NCBI GenBank assembly: GCA_020637365.1
Contig: JACJWE010000001.1
Location: forward strand, 650,001 to 714,000
Source: Acidimicrobiia bacterium
GTDB taxonomy: Bacteria > Actinomycetota > Acidimicrobiia > IMCC26256 > JAGNEX01
Direction of reading: 5' to 3'
DNA length: 64,000 bases
Shown here: positions 1-12,637 of the stretch, piece by piece
Position numbering within the stretch: position 1 is the first letter of the stretch
Layout of the letters: each line of letters begins with the position of its first letter
The notes under the pieces: model-generated
Told to the model about the DNA's origin: nothing
The model's database searches: none
The model's input: only the letters and a program-made list of their open reading frames with translations
Position numbers and translations under genes: made by a program

Positions 1-799
<799 letters not shown>

Positions 800-888
800 C
801 TTCTTATAGGGTACTTGTGCTCGTTATGGAGATGTCAGACGACTGGCACTCAACTTGACATATCGAAGTTGCGACTTCGAGACAAATG

Positions 889-1005
889 TTCCGGTGGCCA
901 TGGCGGTGGGGATCCACCCGTTCCCTTTCCGAACACGGAAGTTAAGCCCACCCGCGCCGATGGTACTTGGGGAGAAGTCCCCGGGAGAGTAGGTCGCTGC
1001 CGGGC
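889..1005 (+). rRNA. rrf: 5S ribosomal RNA
   Basis: It lies about 90 nt after the 23S end. The terminal helix forms between ccggtggc (891-898) and gctgccgg (about 996-1003) with two wobble pairs. The internal segment cgaacacggaagttaagccc is the standard 5S loop B/C signature. The length of about 117 nt is normal. End positions are accurate to a few bases. Confidence 0.96.
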
Positions 1006-1014
1006 CTCTTTTAC

Positions 1015-1048
1015 ACAGGGGCGCTCCGATCGGAGCGCCCCTGTTTTT
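1015..1048 (+). terminator. Rho-independent terminator of the rRNA operon
   Basis: A perfect 30-bp palindrome (1015-1044, two 15-nt arms) begins about 10 nt after the 5S gene and is followed immediately by a T run at 1044-1047. It is the clearest intrinsic terminator in the window and marks the end of the rrn operon. Confidence 0.95.
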
Positions 1049-1101
1049 GTGCGCGAAATTGCTGAACGGTGTGGACCAGAGATGGCTGAGGAGTGCTCGT
1101 T

Positions 1102-1815
1102 ATGACCAACGGACGTCCGCGTCGATCACAACACAGTGCGGGCGGTGGCCCAAACTCGAAGGCACATAAGCGCCATAAGTCTCAGAACGCTGGCTCTGGT
1201 GTTCCCTCCGCTCGCAAACAACTGCGTGCAGCTGGAGCCTCATTGAACGATGAACGGCGCTTTGAGGCCGCAGAGGATGCCTTGGAACACGGGAGGGTTC
1301 CCGAAGCGAAGAAGTGGCTGCGACCGCTCCGAGCGAAATTCGAAGATGTGGCCGCGATCCGGGAGCTCTGGGGCATCATCGCCTATCACGATCAGGAATG
1401 GGAGCTGGCAGAGGACGAGCTAGCGACAGGTTTCGTGCTGACGGGTAGCCCGATTCATCACGCCGTACGCATGGATATCGCTCGTGCCCGGAGGGACTAC
1501 CTCGCCGTCGACAGACTCTGGCGAGAGCTCAAGGACAAGCCAACACGAACCGACGTGATGGTCGAGGCCCGGATTGTGCGAGCGAGTGCGCTCGCTGACC
1601 AAGGCAATCTGGATGACGCGCTCGAGTTCGCCATGAAGGGTCCGAAACGGCCCGATCGAATTCGCGACCACCACATCCGGCTCTGGTACACGCTGGGCGA
1701 TCTCGAGGAACGGTCTGGCAACTTGCCGCAGGCGCGTCGGTGGTTCAAGAAGGTTGCCCAGTTCGATCGGGATTCCTATGACGCTCGGGAGCGGTTGGCC
1801 GATCTTGGAACCTGA
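1102..1815 (+). CDS. Tetratricopeptide-repeat protein
   Basis: The protein has about 237 residues with a basic, disordered first 45 residues, then helical pairs rich in Ala, Leu, Glu and Arg. Its last unit (LGDLEERSGNLPQARRWFKKV) is a good TPR match. Such proteins are normally interaction scaffolds, and the partner here is unknown. ATG 1102 is chosen over GTG 1093 because GAGGAG at 1088-1093 sits 8 nt before it. It precedes a NagD-like phosphatase gene, a pairing I recall from other actinobacteria. There is no signal peptide, so a cytoplasmic location is expected. Confidence 0.85.
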   Translation: MTNGRPRRSQHSAGGGPNSKAHKRHKSQNAGSGVPSARKQLRAAGASLNDERRFEAAEDALEHGRVPEAKKWLRPLRAKFEDVAAIRELWGIIAYHDQEWELAEDELATGFVLTGSPIHHAVRMDIARARRDYLAVDRLWRELKDKPTRTDVMVEARIVRASALADQGNLDDALEFAMKGPKRPDRIRDHHIRLWYTLGDLEERSGNLPQARRWFKKVAQFDRDSYDARERLADLGT

Positions 1816-1869
1816 GCTTCGTTGCCGATCCGAGCTTTACTCTGAATCGGCGGAGAAGAAGAGAAGCTT

Positions 1870-2772
1870 GTGACAGCCCGGGTTGTCGTATGTGATTTGG
1901 ATGGTGTGGTGTGGACGGGCGACGATATTTGCCCGGCCGCCCCCGACGCAGTCCGACGCCTGCGTGCGGCGAAATGCCGTGTGCTGTTTGTAACCAATAG
2001 CGCTGTGCGCAGCCGACTAGAGGTGGCGGACAGACTTGGGTCGATGGGGATCCCTACAGACCCCGGGGACGTGATCACCGGGGCCGTCGCCGGCGTGGAG
2101 CTACTGACGAACAGGCTGCCGATCGGAAGTCGCGTGCTCACGATTGGCACAGAGGCGTTGAGATCCGAAGTGAGCGGCGCCGGGTTTGTCGTGGTGACGG
2201 CGGTGCAGCCGGGGGCGTCGTGCGGAGATGTGGCGCTCGACATCGACGCCGTGTTGGTGGGGCTAACGGACGAGTTTTGCTACCGCGATCTGGTGATGGC
2301 GGCGGCGTCGACGCGAGCCGGGGCTTGGCTAGTAGCCACAAACGCGGATCCCTCCTTTCCTCACGGCGGTGGAGAACTGCCCGGTGCTGGTGCGCTGGTA
2401 GCAGCGATCGAAACAGCGTGCGGCGCGAACGCAACCGTGGCTGGGAAGCCGCATTTTGGGGCCTACCTCGCTTTGGGACGGGTGCTGGACCGTTTGGGAT
2501 TGACTCGAGGGATCTCGACTCGCAGCGCCAGCGGAGGGACTGGCTTTGGTCTTGATCCGCCGCGGGTCGCCGAGCGGGTTATGCCGATTCCCATGGACGG
2601 AGTCGTCGTTGGCGATCGTCGTTCCACCGATGGTGCGTTCGCGTGGGGACTCAGGTGGCCCTTTATCGAGGTCCGCTCGTCTTCGTCGGAGCCGGTGGGC
2701 GACGTTCCCGTCGCTGCTTCGGTTAGGTCGCTCGACGAGGCGGCCGATCAGATTTGCCAACGGCTTCTCTGA
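1870..2772 (+). CDS. HAD-superfamily phosphatase, NagD-like
   Basis: The 300-residue protein has all HAD motifs. Motif I is DLDGVVW (about residues 9-15) with the nucleophile and acid Asp. Motif II is FVTNSA (about 44-49). The lysine segment is AGKPHFGAY (about 190), and motif III is VVGDRRSTDGAFA with two acidic residues. The spacing between motifs I and III fits the C2-capped NagD/p-nitrophenyl-phosphatase class, which dephosphorylates small sugar or nucleotide phosphates. The exact substrate cannot be read from the sequence. The start is GTG 1870 behind GAGAAG. It follows the TPR gene by 54 bp on the same strand. Confidence 0.85.
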   Translation: MTARVVVCDLDGVVWTGDDICPAAPDAVRRLRAAKCRVLFVTNSAVRSRLEVADRLGSMGIPTDPGDVITGAVAGVELLTNRLPIGSRVLTIGTEALRSEVSGAGFVVVTAVQPGASCGDVALDIDAVLVGLTDEFCYRDLVMAAASTRAGAWLVATNADPSFPHGGGELPGAGALVAAIETACGANATVAGKPHFGAYLALGRVLDRLGLTRGISTRSASGGTGFGLDPPRVAERVMPIPMDGVVVGDRRSTDGAFAWGLRWPFIEVRSSSSEPVGDVPVAASVRSLDEAADQICQRLL

Positions 2773-3019
2773 CCACTGGGACCCGTGCGACGCGTAGCCC
2801 CGCTGCCACCAGCTCACAACCACCGCGAACGCTGCCCGGCTCACATCGGTCCGGAGCATCGACTTGCGAAGTGTGTGAGGCGGTGGTGAGTGGGCAAGCA
2901 AAGCTTCAACATGCGTGCAGCGCGGAGAGCGCGCGACAGCTGTCAGCGAAGCAGGCGCATGGCGTTGACGGGTAGCGGAGAAACAGCGCGAACGCTCCAG
3001 TTGCTTTGTGGCAGCGGAA

Positions 3020-4918
3020 TCAGGGGTGGGGGACTGAGCAGTCTTCTTTGGCCCAGAAACTTCGGCCGTGTGCCATCTCGGCGACAAGGTCGTAGCCGTC
3101 GGCCGCGAGCTTGGCAGGGAGCTCCTCGAAGGATCCGAAATGTGTCCGACGCCAGATCAGAAAGCCGCAGACGTGCGGATCAGCCGCTGCGAGCGCGAGC
3201 GAATCTGCGGTGATGCGACCTGCTTCGATCCGGAGAATGGAGGTATCGACGAGATCGTCGGTCGTCCGCCGATTGTCACGCCAAGGAATGCCCGGTTCGT
3301 CGGAGATTACCCAGGCACCCTCGGGCAGCTCGTCGATGTATGCGCGCGCTTCAAGTTCGGCGCGTGAGCGAGGAGCTGGGTCGAGGAAATCAGACAGTCG
3401 CCATGCGTGGATGGGGGCGACGAGGATTAATGCGATGAGGAGCACCTTGAGGTTGGGGCGACTCAGGGCGATCAAGACCGCAATGGGTGGGGCTAGGTGG
3501 GCGACGTGAGGACGCCAGAGTGGATGAGTCCAGGCGAGCAACGCGACGGTTGCGAGGAGCCAACAAAGAATGGGTACCCAGTCGGGTCCCCACAGCAAAG
3601 CTGAGCCGTTCGAAGTGTGGCCTCCGGTCAGCCCATGGTCCGCGGAACGAGGGGACTGCGCCGACGGTGATGACGCCGAGTCTCCGGTCGCCGGCTCGGC
3701 GCCGACCGACACCGCCGGTCGAGACGGCGCGCTATGCGTTAGGGCACCCTTTGGCTTCGCCGGGTCAGAGGCCTGCCGATCGCATCGTGTGACGGCGGAC
3801 ACTCGTTCACCAACGACAGGACCGTCAGCCTCTGAGATGTGAGATGGAGCAGAGTCAAGGGTGTCGGGACCAGAACTCATGCCATCCGCTCGTCGCCCGC
3901 TGGCAGATCGCTGGTCGCGGCCCCGCACGAAGAGAGCGCTCACGAGGGCACCGACGATGCCAGCGAGCAGCCAGAGATCTCTGTCGAAGAGAGTGGAGGA
4001 GACCTTGCGCATGTTCGCGCCGGGGGTGCGCTGCGAAGCAGCTTCTGTGTGATAGGCGACCGACTGGTCCCACACGTCGCTCAGTCCCCAGGGCAGCGAA
4101 ACCACGAGGATCGTCGCGAGGCACACGATGCCCGCGAGAGCGGTATCGGCAAGCCGTCGGACGTCGACACGCGCTGCTTCGAGCAATACGAACGCACAGG
4201 GCACCAAGCATGGGATGACCATGGCTTTTTCCGATGCTGCGAGGCCGGCTAAGAGCCCCATCACCGCAGCCATGCCATGACTCGGCCGGTGCCGATATGC
4301 GAGCGCCGCCCAGACACAGGCGGTGGCGAGTGCGAGGGCCGGGGCGTCCGAAGCAACCGGAGCACTGACCCAGAGCACGGATCCCGTAAAGCCGACGATG
4401 CCAGCGGCGGCGAGTGCATGGCCAGACGAACCGCGAGCTGCCCGAACAACACCCCACGCGGCGACCATCATGGCAATACCGGCCAACACCCCGAGCAGAC
4501 GTGGGCTGTTGGCTTGTCGAAACCCGATCAGGTCAGCGACGAAGACGAGTGGTAGGTGAAGGGGGCCCTGGCTTGAAAAGACCTCTCTGAAGGGGATGCC
4601 TCCATGGCGCATGGCGACCGCAGACGCGCCGTAGACGCCGTCGTCGAACGTCAGATGTCGGTCGCTGATAAACGCGGGAAGTCGAACCGCAACCGCTGCT
4701 GCCGCCACGAGCAGGGCGACCGCTGGGAAACGAGTGCTGGCGCATCGCTCCCGGTCGCTGCGCTCCGGATCGGAACACGCTCGATGTGCGGGGTTCTGCC
4801 CGGCTGCGTGCGATACGGCTGGGGGAGCCTGTGCACGGTCGTGCGAGGAAGACGACTCGACGGTTTGGACTTCGTCGCCGCTTCCCGGCGCGGTACTCGC
4901 TGAACTAGGCAATGCCAT
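3020..4918 (-). CDS. GT-C fold membrane glycosyltransferase (family 39/83-like)
   Basis: This is a 632-residue polytopic membrane protein. After about 60 polar residues the first transmembrane helix begins. The first periplasmic loop has LTFDDGVYGASAV and GGIPFREVFSSQGPLHLPL, the acidic-pair loop typical of polyprenyl-phosphate-sugar-dependent GT-C enzymes (ArnT/PMT type). Such enzymes add sugars to lipids or proteins outside the membrane. Roughly residues 325-435 form a hydrophilic Ser/Pro/Ala/Gly-rich insert unlike the rest, between helices. The C-terminal 110 residues form a soluble domain. The gene is divergent from pyrG and single. The acceptor is unknown. Confidence 0.75.
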   Translation of the reverse strand: MALPSSASTAPGSGDEVQTVESSSSHDRAQAPPAVSHAAGQNPAHRACSDPERSDRERCASTRFPAVALLVAAAAVAVRLPAFISDRHLTFDDGVYGASAVAMRHGGIPFREVFSSQGPLHLPLVFVADLIGFRQANSPRLLGVLAGIAMMVAAWGVVRAARGSSGHALAAAGIVGFTGSVLWVSAPVASDAPALALATACVWAALAYRHRPSHGMAAVMGLLAGLAASEKAMVIPCLVPCAFVLLEAARVDVRRLADTALAGIVCLATILVVSLPWGLSDVWDQSVAYHTEAASQRTPGANMRKVSSTLFDRDLWLLAGIVGALVSALFVRGRDQRSASGRRADGMSSGPDTLDSAPSHISEADGPVVGERVSAVTRCDRQASDPAKPKGALTHSAPSRPAVSVGAEPATGDSASSPSAQSPRSADHGLTGGHTSNGSALLWGPDWVPILCWLLATVALLAWTHPLWRPHVAHLAPPIAVLIALSRPNLKVLLIALILVAPIHAWRLSDFLDPAPRSRAELEARAYIDELPEGAWVISDEPGIPWRDNRRTTDDLVDTSILRIEAGRITADSLALAAADPHVCGFLIWRRTHFGSFEELPAKLAADGYDLVAEMAHGRSFWAKEDCSVPHP

Positions 4919-5149
4919 ACCTTTTTGCGTCGTTGATCACAGAAATGTAATTCGCCCGGTGTTCGATGTGAGGAACACTCAGGTGACAGCGGCTCCATCA
5001 TTTGACCGATGCACCCCGGGGGATGACAGACTGGCTACCCATCGTGCCACGGTAGGCGCTGGGCTGGTCGACGATGACCCGCGCCAGCTGCACCATGCGA
5101 CCCCGACCGGGATCACATACCCTCTGGCAAGGTTCTACCAAGGAAGGGC

Positions 5150-7300
<2,151 letters not shown>

Positions 7301-7301
<1 letters not shown>

Positions 7302-8285
7302 TGGAAGCAGACCAAACAAGCGACTCGGAACGGACAAAACCGAGGTACCTCGAACGGATGCTCGCCGAACATCAGACCTGGTTGGCTATCGAGCGAGGTT
7401 TGGCCAAGAACTCACTTGAGGCGTACCGGCGGGACCTGGCGAAATACCGTGACTTTCTGGAACGCAACGGCATCGAGCACCCCCACGACGTCACGGCGGA
7501 GCTCGTCGCCCGCTATGTGACCGGTCTGGCGGCCGAAACCGATGAGGTAGGGCAGCCGAGATTGGCTCGTTCGAGTATCGCCCGGGCGATGGTTGCGGTC
7601 CGCTCGTTTCACAAGTTTCTGCATATGGAAGGGCACGTCGATGAGGACGTCGCCCTACATGTCGGGGCTCCAAAAGTACCTACGGGGATACCGAAAGCGC
7701 TCACAGAAGAAGAGGTGGATCGGCTGCTGGGAGCTGTGGCCGGAGACGACCCGACCGATCTGCGGGACCGCGCCATCCTCGAAACCTTGTATGCGACCGG
7801 GACGCGGATCTCAGAGTTGATGGACCTCGACCTGGGCGCTGTGGATTTGGACGACTCCTATCTGCGGGCATTTGGAAAGGACGAAAGGAACGGATCGTCC
7901 CGCTGGGGCGTGCGGCACGAGAGTCGTTGTCGGATTATCTGGTACGGGGTCGGCCGCTGTTGGGATTGCTGGGCACCCCGACGGAGCGGATCGTGCCGCC
8001 GTGTTTTTGAACAACCGAGGCGGCAGACTGACACGCCAGGGCTGTTGGAAGATCGTGCGCCGGTACGGTGAGCGAGTCGGTCTCGGCGACAGAATTTCGC
8101 CGCATGTGCTGCGTCACTCGTGTGCTACACACATGGTCGATCGAGGGGCTGACCTACGGGTGGTCCAGGAGTTGTTGGGTCACGCACGAATGTCGACGAC
8201 CCAGGTGTATACCAAGGTCACCAACGATCGGTTGAGAGAGGTCTATGTGAGGGCGCATCCACGAGCACAAAGGCCGCCGCTTTGA
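7301..8285 (+). CDS. xerD: Tyrosine recombinase XerD (two frameshifts)
   Basis: XerD resolves chromosome dimers at dif. Residues 1-120 are the SAM-like core-binding domain (GLAKNSLEAYRRDL). The catalytic domain keeps the first Arg (ATGTRISEL), the HVLRHSCATH box, and LLGHARMSTTQVYTKV with the His and nucleophilic Tyr. The frame is lost at about 7879-7880, where one extra G restores GKGRKERIVPLGR, and again between about 7960 and 7990 before VFLNNRGGRL. Correcting both gives 328 residues. The position after pyrG-NUDIX and ahead of scpAB is the usual actinobacterial order, but no parA follows here. Confidence 0.92.
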
Positions 8286-8935
8286 TCAGTGACGAGGTGC
8301 TGCTGCTGATCGTCTTGGTCGGCGCCGTCGTACTTCATGAGATAGCGCACGGTGCCGTCGCCCTAGCCTTTGGTGATACCACGGCGCGCGACGCGGGACG
8401 GCTGAGCCTCAATCCGATCAAACACATCGATCCGGTGGGATCGATCATCCTGCCTGCGATGGCGATCTTCGCTGGCGTGCCAGCGATCGGCTGGGCGAAA
8501 CCGGTTCCCGTCAATGTGTCGCGTCTTCGCGACCCGCGCCGAGACTCGCTGTATGTCAGCCTGGCGGGACCGGCGACCAACTTCGTGCTTATGGCCATCG
8601 CAGCGGTCATCGCGCACGCTGCGCTTGGGGACCCCTACACAGCGTCTCGCGACACCCTTTCGAGTCCGGTCTTTCGAGTCGCATTGGCCGCAGCGTTGGT
8701 CAACCTGGGTCTCGGCGTGTTCAACCTGCTGCCGATACCGCCGCTGGACGGATCGGCTCTGATCGAACGCGTGCTGCCCGAACGCTGGCTCCCAGGCTGG
8801 TACCGCTACCGCCAGTACGGCATGCTCGTACTGTTTGTCGCGATGTTCGGAGTGGGCTTCTTCAACGTTTCAAGCCCGTTCGCGTGGATCATGAACCCGC
8901 TCTATGACCGGCTGTATAGCTACATCGGTAGTTGA
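8282..8935 (+). CDS. Site-2 protease family membrane protein (peptidase M50)
   Basis: A 217-residue multi-helix membrane protein. HEIAHG (about residues 19-24) is the HExxH zinc motif in the first helix, GPATNFVLM lies mid-protein, and NLLPIPPLDGS (about 150-160) supplies the third metal ligand Asp. This is the short form of the family without a PDZ domain, a presumed intramembrane protease with unknown substrate. The start is TTG 8282, overlapping the xerD stop. All conserved residues are intact and the frame is clean. Confidence 0.9.
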   Translation: MISDEVLLLIVLVGAVVLHEIAHGAVALAFGDTTARDAGRLSLNPIKHIDPVGSIILPAMAIFAGVPAIGWAKPVPVNVSRLRDPRRDSLYVSLAGPATNFVLMAIAAVIAHAALGDPYTASRDTLSSPVFRVALAAALVNLGLGVFNLLPIPPLDGSALIERVLPERWLPGWYRYRQYGMLVLFVAMFGVGFFNVSSPFAWIMNPLYDRLYSYIGS

Positions 8936-8946
8936 GGAAGCCACTC

Positions 8947-9933
8947 TTAACCAGCGAGCAGCCCCATCGCGTCCTTGGCGCGAATAACCATCTCCGACGC
9001 CTGCTGCGATGCCTTCTTCGCTCCGGTAGACAGGATCGCCGTAATCGCGCCGGGATCGTCCATCAACGCTGCATAGCGGGCCTGGATGGGTTCCAAAAAG
9101 GCAACGGTAGCGTTGGCGGTGGCGACTTTGAGGTGCCCATATCCCTGGCCGTCAAACTCGGCGACCACATCGTCCACGCTCCGATCGGTGACGGCTGCGT
9201 TGATGGACAACAGGTTTGAAATGCCGGGTTTTGCTGCGGGATCAAATGCGATCTCGGCGCCGGAGTCGGTCACTGCGGATCTGATCTTTTTTGCGACCTG
9301 TTTCGGTGGATCGAGCAGCCCGACGATGCCTTGGGTTGAGCTGGCCGACTTCGACATTTTGTTTTCTGGGTTGGCGAGGTCCATGACGCGGGCCGCAACC
9401 CCGGGTATGGCGGCATCGGGGACCGTAAAAACGTCACCGAAACGCTGGTTGAATCGCTGCGCGATATTGCGGGCGAGTTCGAGGTGCTGACGCTGGTCGT
9501 CACCGACTGGAACGCGGTCGGCGTTATACACCAAGATGTCGGCCGCCATGAGGATCGGGTAGTTAAACAGCCCCGCTGAGACGGCATCTTGTCCCTGGCT
9601 CTTGTCTTTGAATTGAGTCATACGCCGCAACTCGCCGTACTGGGTGACACTATTGAGCAGCCACTGCAGTTCGGTGTGAGCAGGGACGTGGCTTTGCACA
9701 AACAACGTTGCCTTGGCCGGATCTAGGCCGACGGCGAGCAGTTGGGCGACCGTCGAGATCGTCCGGTCGGCAAGTTTGGCCGGTTCATACGGCACGGTGA
9801 TCGCATGCAGGTCGACGACGCAGTAGTACGCGTCGAAGCTGTCCTGCATCTCAACCCAATGACGAAGCGCACCGAGGTAGTTGCCGAGGTGGATCTCGCC
9901 GGTAGGTTGGATTCCTGAGAGCACGCGTTCCAT
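8947..9933 (-). CDS. trpS: Tryptophanyl-tRNA synthetase
   Basis: This class I aminoacyl-tRNA synthetase charges tRNA-Trp. SGIQPTGEIHLGNYLGA at the N-terminus holds the HIGH-like signature and KMSKSAS (about residues 196-202) the KMSKS loop. From ATG 9933 the protein has 328 residues, the normal bacterial length, although no strong ribosome site is visible. An in-frame upstream start at 10017 would add 28 residues without family support. It is convergent with the M50 gene, with an 11-bp gap. Confidence 0.95.
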   Translation of the reverse strand: MERVLSGIQPTGEIHLGNYLGALRHWVEMQDSFDAYYCVVDLHAITVPYEPAKLADRTISTVAQLLAVGLDPAKATLFVQSHVPAHTELQWLLNSVTQYGELRRMTQFKDKSQGQDAVSAGLFNYPILMAADILVYNADRVPVGDDQRQHLELARNIAQRFNQRFGDVFTVPDAAIPGVAARVMDLANPENKMSKSASSTQGIVGLLDPPKQVAKKIRSAVTDSGAEIAFDPAAKPGISNLLSINAAVTDRSVDDVVAEFDGQGYGHLKVATANATVAFLEPIQARYAALMDDPGAITAILSTGAKKASQQASEMVIRAKDAMGLLAG

Positions 9934-10069
9934 AGCGGGCAAGACTAGTTGTGCGCCTGTCTTTTCTGGGGAAGTCCGTTGGGTCGTAGCATCGAATTGT
10001 TCGTGTCGAGTAAGCACCGCCGAGTCGAGATCACCGAAGTTTTCGAGAATCCTGGGCTAGCGTGACGCA

Positions 10070-10924
10070 ATGACGTTCGCTGTTTCGACCCCCGTTTTTG
10101 AGGGGCCCTTTGCGATGCTGCTCGATCTCATCACCAAAGATGAAGTCGACATCTACACCGTCGAGCTTTCCGCAATTATCGACGCGTTCCGCCGTGAAGC
10201 AGAAGAACTCGAACGGCTCGATCTGGACGTTGCAACCGAGTTCTTGCTGATCGCAGCGACGCTCGTCGAGATCAAAACCCGTCGACTCTTACCCGGTAGG
10301 GCCGAGTTTGATCTCGATGAAGAACTCGCGCTGTTCGAACAGCGCGATCTGCTGGTGGCGCGCCTGCTGGAGTGTCGAACGTTCCAAGATGCTGCCCAGA
10401 CGCTCGAATCGACGATGCGGCGAGCATTGCGAAGCGCACCACGAACGATGGGTCCCGAAGAGCCCCTGGCCTCGCTGTGGCCAGACCCGCTCGATGGTGT
10501 CACGGTCAAACAGCTGGCACGGGTCGCTCAACGTGTGTTGAACCGGCCCCCTGAACCACAGGTGGACCGGAACCACATCACCCCGATCAGGGTGTCGGTC
10601 AGCGACATCATCCTCCGTGCGTCGCGAGCTCTACGCCCGGGGGAGACTCAGACGTTCGCGCAATTGACGGCTGGAGCCAGCGGGCGGATGGAGGTCATCG
10701 TCTGGTTCCTGGCACTCTTGGAGCTATACCGCCAAGAGATCGTCGATCTCGACCAGACCGAACGCTTCGGGACCCTGAACGTGACTCGAATCTCGGAGAA
10801 AGCACCCGACTCCGGTGCGGCGCTCGCTCGTTTGGGCGGCCCGGCGGAAGCCGAACATGAGGTGCTCGATGAGGACGGCGATGATGACCAAACCGTCGAC
10901 GTCGTTCCCGATGAGGATGTTTGA
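10070..10924 (+). CDS. scpA: Segregation and condensation protein A
   Basis: This is the kleisin subunit that bridges the SMC dimer in chromosome condensation. The N-terminal block (FEGPFAMLLDLITKDEVDIYTVEL) and the following helices (ATEFLLIAATLVEIKTRRLLP) are diagnostic. The C-terminal winged helix lies near residues 180-240, followed by an acidic tail of about 30 residues. Total length is 284. It is coupled to scpB by a one-base overlap. The smc gene is not in the window. Confidence 0.93.
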   Translation: MTFAVSTPVFEGPFAMLLDLITKDEVDIYTVELSAIIDAFRREAEELERLDLDVATEFLLIAATLVEIKTRRLLPGRAEFDLDEELALFEQRDLLVARLLECRTFQDAAQTLESTMRRALRSAPRTMGPEEPLASLWPDPLDGVTVKQLARVAQRVLNRPPEPQVDRNHITPIRVSVSDIILRASRALRPGETQTFAQLTAGASGRMEVIVWFLALLELYRQEIVDLDQTERFGTLNVTRISEKAPDSGAALARLGGPAEAEHEVLDEDGDDDQTVDVVPDEDV

Positions 10925-11736
10925 TGACCGAACCACACGAAGTTTCAGGAGCGGTGGCCGAGCCGGGCGATGTGGCCAGCGATCGAACCGAACCTACACA
11001 GCTGAGTGCACCTGTGCGCTCAAGCAATGAGGCGCCGCCCGTGGTCGAGGAGGACGCAGGGATCGACCCGGTGTGGGCGAAACGCTCCGTCGAAGCGATC
11101 CTGATGGCGGCCGTCGAGCCGGTGGCGTTAGAACTGCTGGCGAATCTGATCGGCGTGACCGAAGCCGAAACAGCGGACATCATCGACGCTCTGGGCACCG
11201 AGTACGAACAGGTTCGGCGGGGTTTTGTCATAGCGGCGGTCGCTGGCGGGTACCGCTATCAAACCCATCCTGACCTGGTCGGCGTGGTCGAACAGTATGT
11301 CCTGGAGGGGCGCCACGCTCGGCTCAGCGGTCCCGCACTTGAGACGTTGGCGATCATCGCATACAAGCAGCCGGTAAGTAGGGGCCAGATCACGGCGATC
11401 CGTGGCGTCAACGCGGACCGCGTGGTGAGAACGCTGGTCGAACGAGGCTACGTCGAACAATGCGGCGTCGATCCGGGGCCGGGCAACGCCGCCCTTTTCG
11501 CCACGACCCAGGAATTCTTGGAGCGCATGGGCATCAACGCTCTCGAAGACCTGCCGTCTCTCGCCGAGTTCATTCCGGGCCGCGAAACCGTTGCTCAGCT
11601 CGAACGGACCCTGCGGATCGAAGTGGAACGAGCAGACCTTCCGCCGGAGGTGCTCGACGCGATCGATGAGGCCGGCGCCCCGCAGGCTGACGATGCTGAC
11701 GATGACCAAGTTCCTAGTACCGAGGCGGTCCAATGA
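10924..11736 (+). CDS. scpB: Segregation and condensation protein B
   Basis: This is the winged-helix partner of ScpA in the SMC complex. After a disordered acidic N-terminus of about 40 residues, the conserved segments are AILMAAVEPVALELLA, LSGPALETLAIIAYKQPVSR and RGYVEQCGVDPGPGNAALFATT. The C-terminal 30 residues are again acidic. ATG 10924 overlaps the scpA stop. A TTG at 10921 in the same frame would add one residue. The gene's own end overlaps the pseudouridine synthase gene by ATGA. Confidence 0.93.
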   Translation: MTEPHEVSGAVAEPGDVASDRTEPTQLSAPVRSSNEAPPVVEEDAGIDPVWAKRSVEAILMAAVEPVALELLANLIGVTEAETADIIDALGTEYEQVRRGFVIAAVAGGYRYQTHPDLVGVVEQYVLEGRHARLSGPALETLAIIAYKQPVSRGQITAIRGVNADRVVRTLVERGYVEQCGVDPGPGNAALFATTQEFLERMGINALEDLPSLAEFIPGRETVAQLERTLRIEVERADLPPEVLDAIDEAGAPQADDADDDQVPSTEAVQ

Positions 11737-12578
11737 GCAATGAATACGACGTTGGCCATTCCGACGCGTCGGTGGCTTCACGGGACGACGGAGCAGGACC
11801 AGGCGAGCACAAAACGGCCGAAGGGGAGCGTTTACAAAAGGTTCTGTCTCGCGCTGGCGTCGGGTCGCGGCGAACCATCGAGGACTACATCACAGATGGG
11901 CGCATCCTGGTCAACGGTGAGCTAGCTCGGCTGGGCCAGCGGGTCATCCTGGGCACCGACGAATTGCGTGTCGACGGTTCACCGGTGCTCTTCGAATCGG
12001 GGCTTGCCTACCGCCTGCTGAACAAGCCAATCGGAGTCATTTCGACCGTCTCAGATACGCACGGACGCCCCACAGTCGTCGAACTGGTTCCGCCGGATCC
12101 TCGAGTCGTTCCCGTCGGACGGCTCGACGCGGATACCGAGGGCCTGTTGCTCCTGACCAACGACGGCGAACTCACCCACCGTTTGACGCACCCGTCCTTT
12201 GGTGTTTGGAAGACCTACATGGCACAGGTCGATGGGCTGGTCTCGGACGCGGACTTAGGGCGCCTGCGTCGAGGTATCGAACTCGATGATGGGATGACCG
12301 CACCGGCTAAGGCCCGACTGCTGGCGGCCACGAAACGTGAGTCCGCGGTCGAGTTGAAGATCCATGAGGGGCGCAACCGTCAGGTGCGCCGGATGCTCGA
12401 TCGCCTAGGGCACCCCGTCACGCGGCTGATCCGCACCGCGATTGGTCCCATAGATATCGGGACTCTCAAAAGCGGCGATTTTCGTGACCTGACCCAGGGT
12501 GAAGTCGACCGTCTGTACTCGGTATCAACGTCACCTGGTGAGGAACGCAATGACACCGCTGCTCACCCGAAGCACTGA
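11733..12578 (+). CDS. rluB: Pseudouridine synthase, RsuA/RluB/RluF family
   Basis: It converts a specific uridine in rRNA (probably 23S) to pseudouridine. After about 28 disordered residues comes an S4 RNA-binding domain (ERLQKVLSRAGVGSRR). The catalytic domain has GRLDADTEGLLLLTNDG with the nucleophilic Asp, and HEGRNRQVRRML. Length is 281. The place after scpB fits rluB in many genomes, so RluB is the best name, though target-site specificity is inferred from context only. Confidence 0.9.
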   Translation: MSNEYDVGHSDASVASRDDGAGPGEHKTAEGERLQKVLSRAGVGSRRTIEDYITDGRILVNGELARLGQRVILGTDELRVDGSPVLFESGLAYRLLNKPIGVISTVSDTHGRPTVVELVPPDPRVVPVGRLDADTEGLLLLTNDGELTHRLTHPSFGVWKTYMAQVDGLVSDADLGRLRRGIELDDGMTAPAKARLLAATKRESAVELKIHEGRNRQVRRMLDRLGHPVTRLIRTAIGPIDIGTLKSGDFRDLTQGEVDRLYSVSTSPGEERNDTAAHPKH

Positions 12579-12637
12579 TCGAGTCGAGCGGCGAGGCAGA
12601 TGGCCCATGACTTGGCCGACCGGTTAGTGTCCCCGCC

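Noticed and set aside
2329..3087. 252-residue minus-strand ORF
   Set aside because: It is mostly antisense to the NagD-like gene, with Ser/Arg-rich composition typical of a GC-rich shadow frame.
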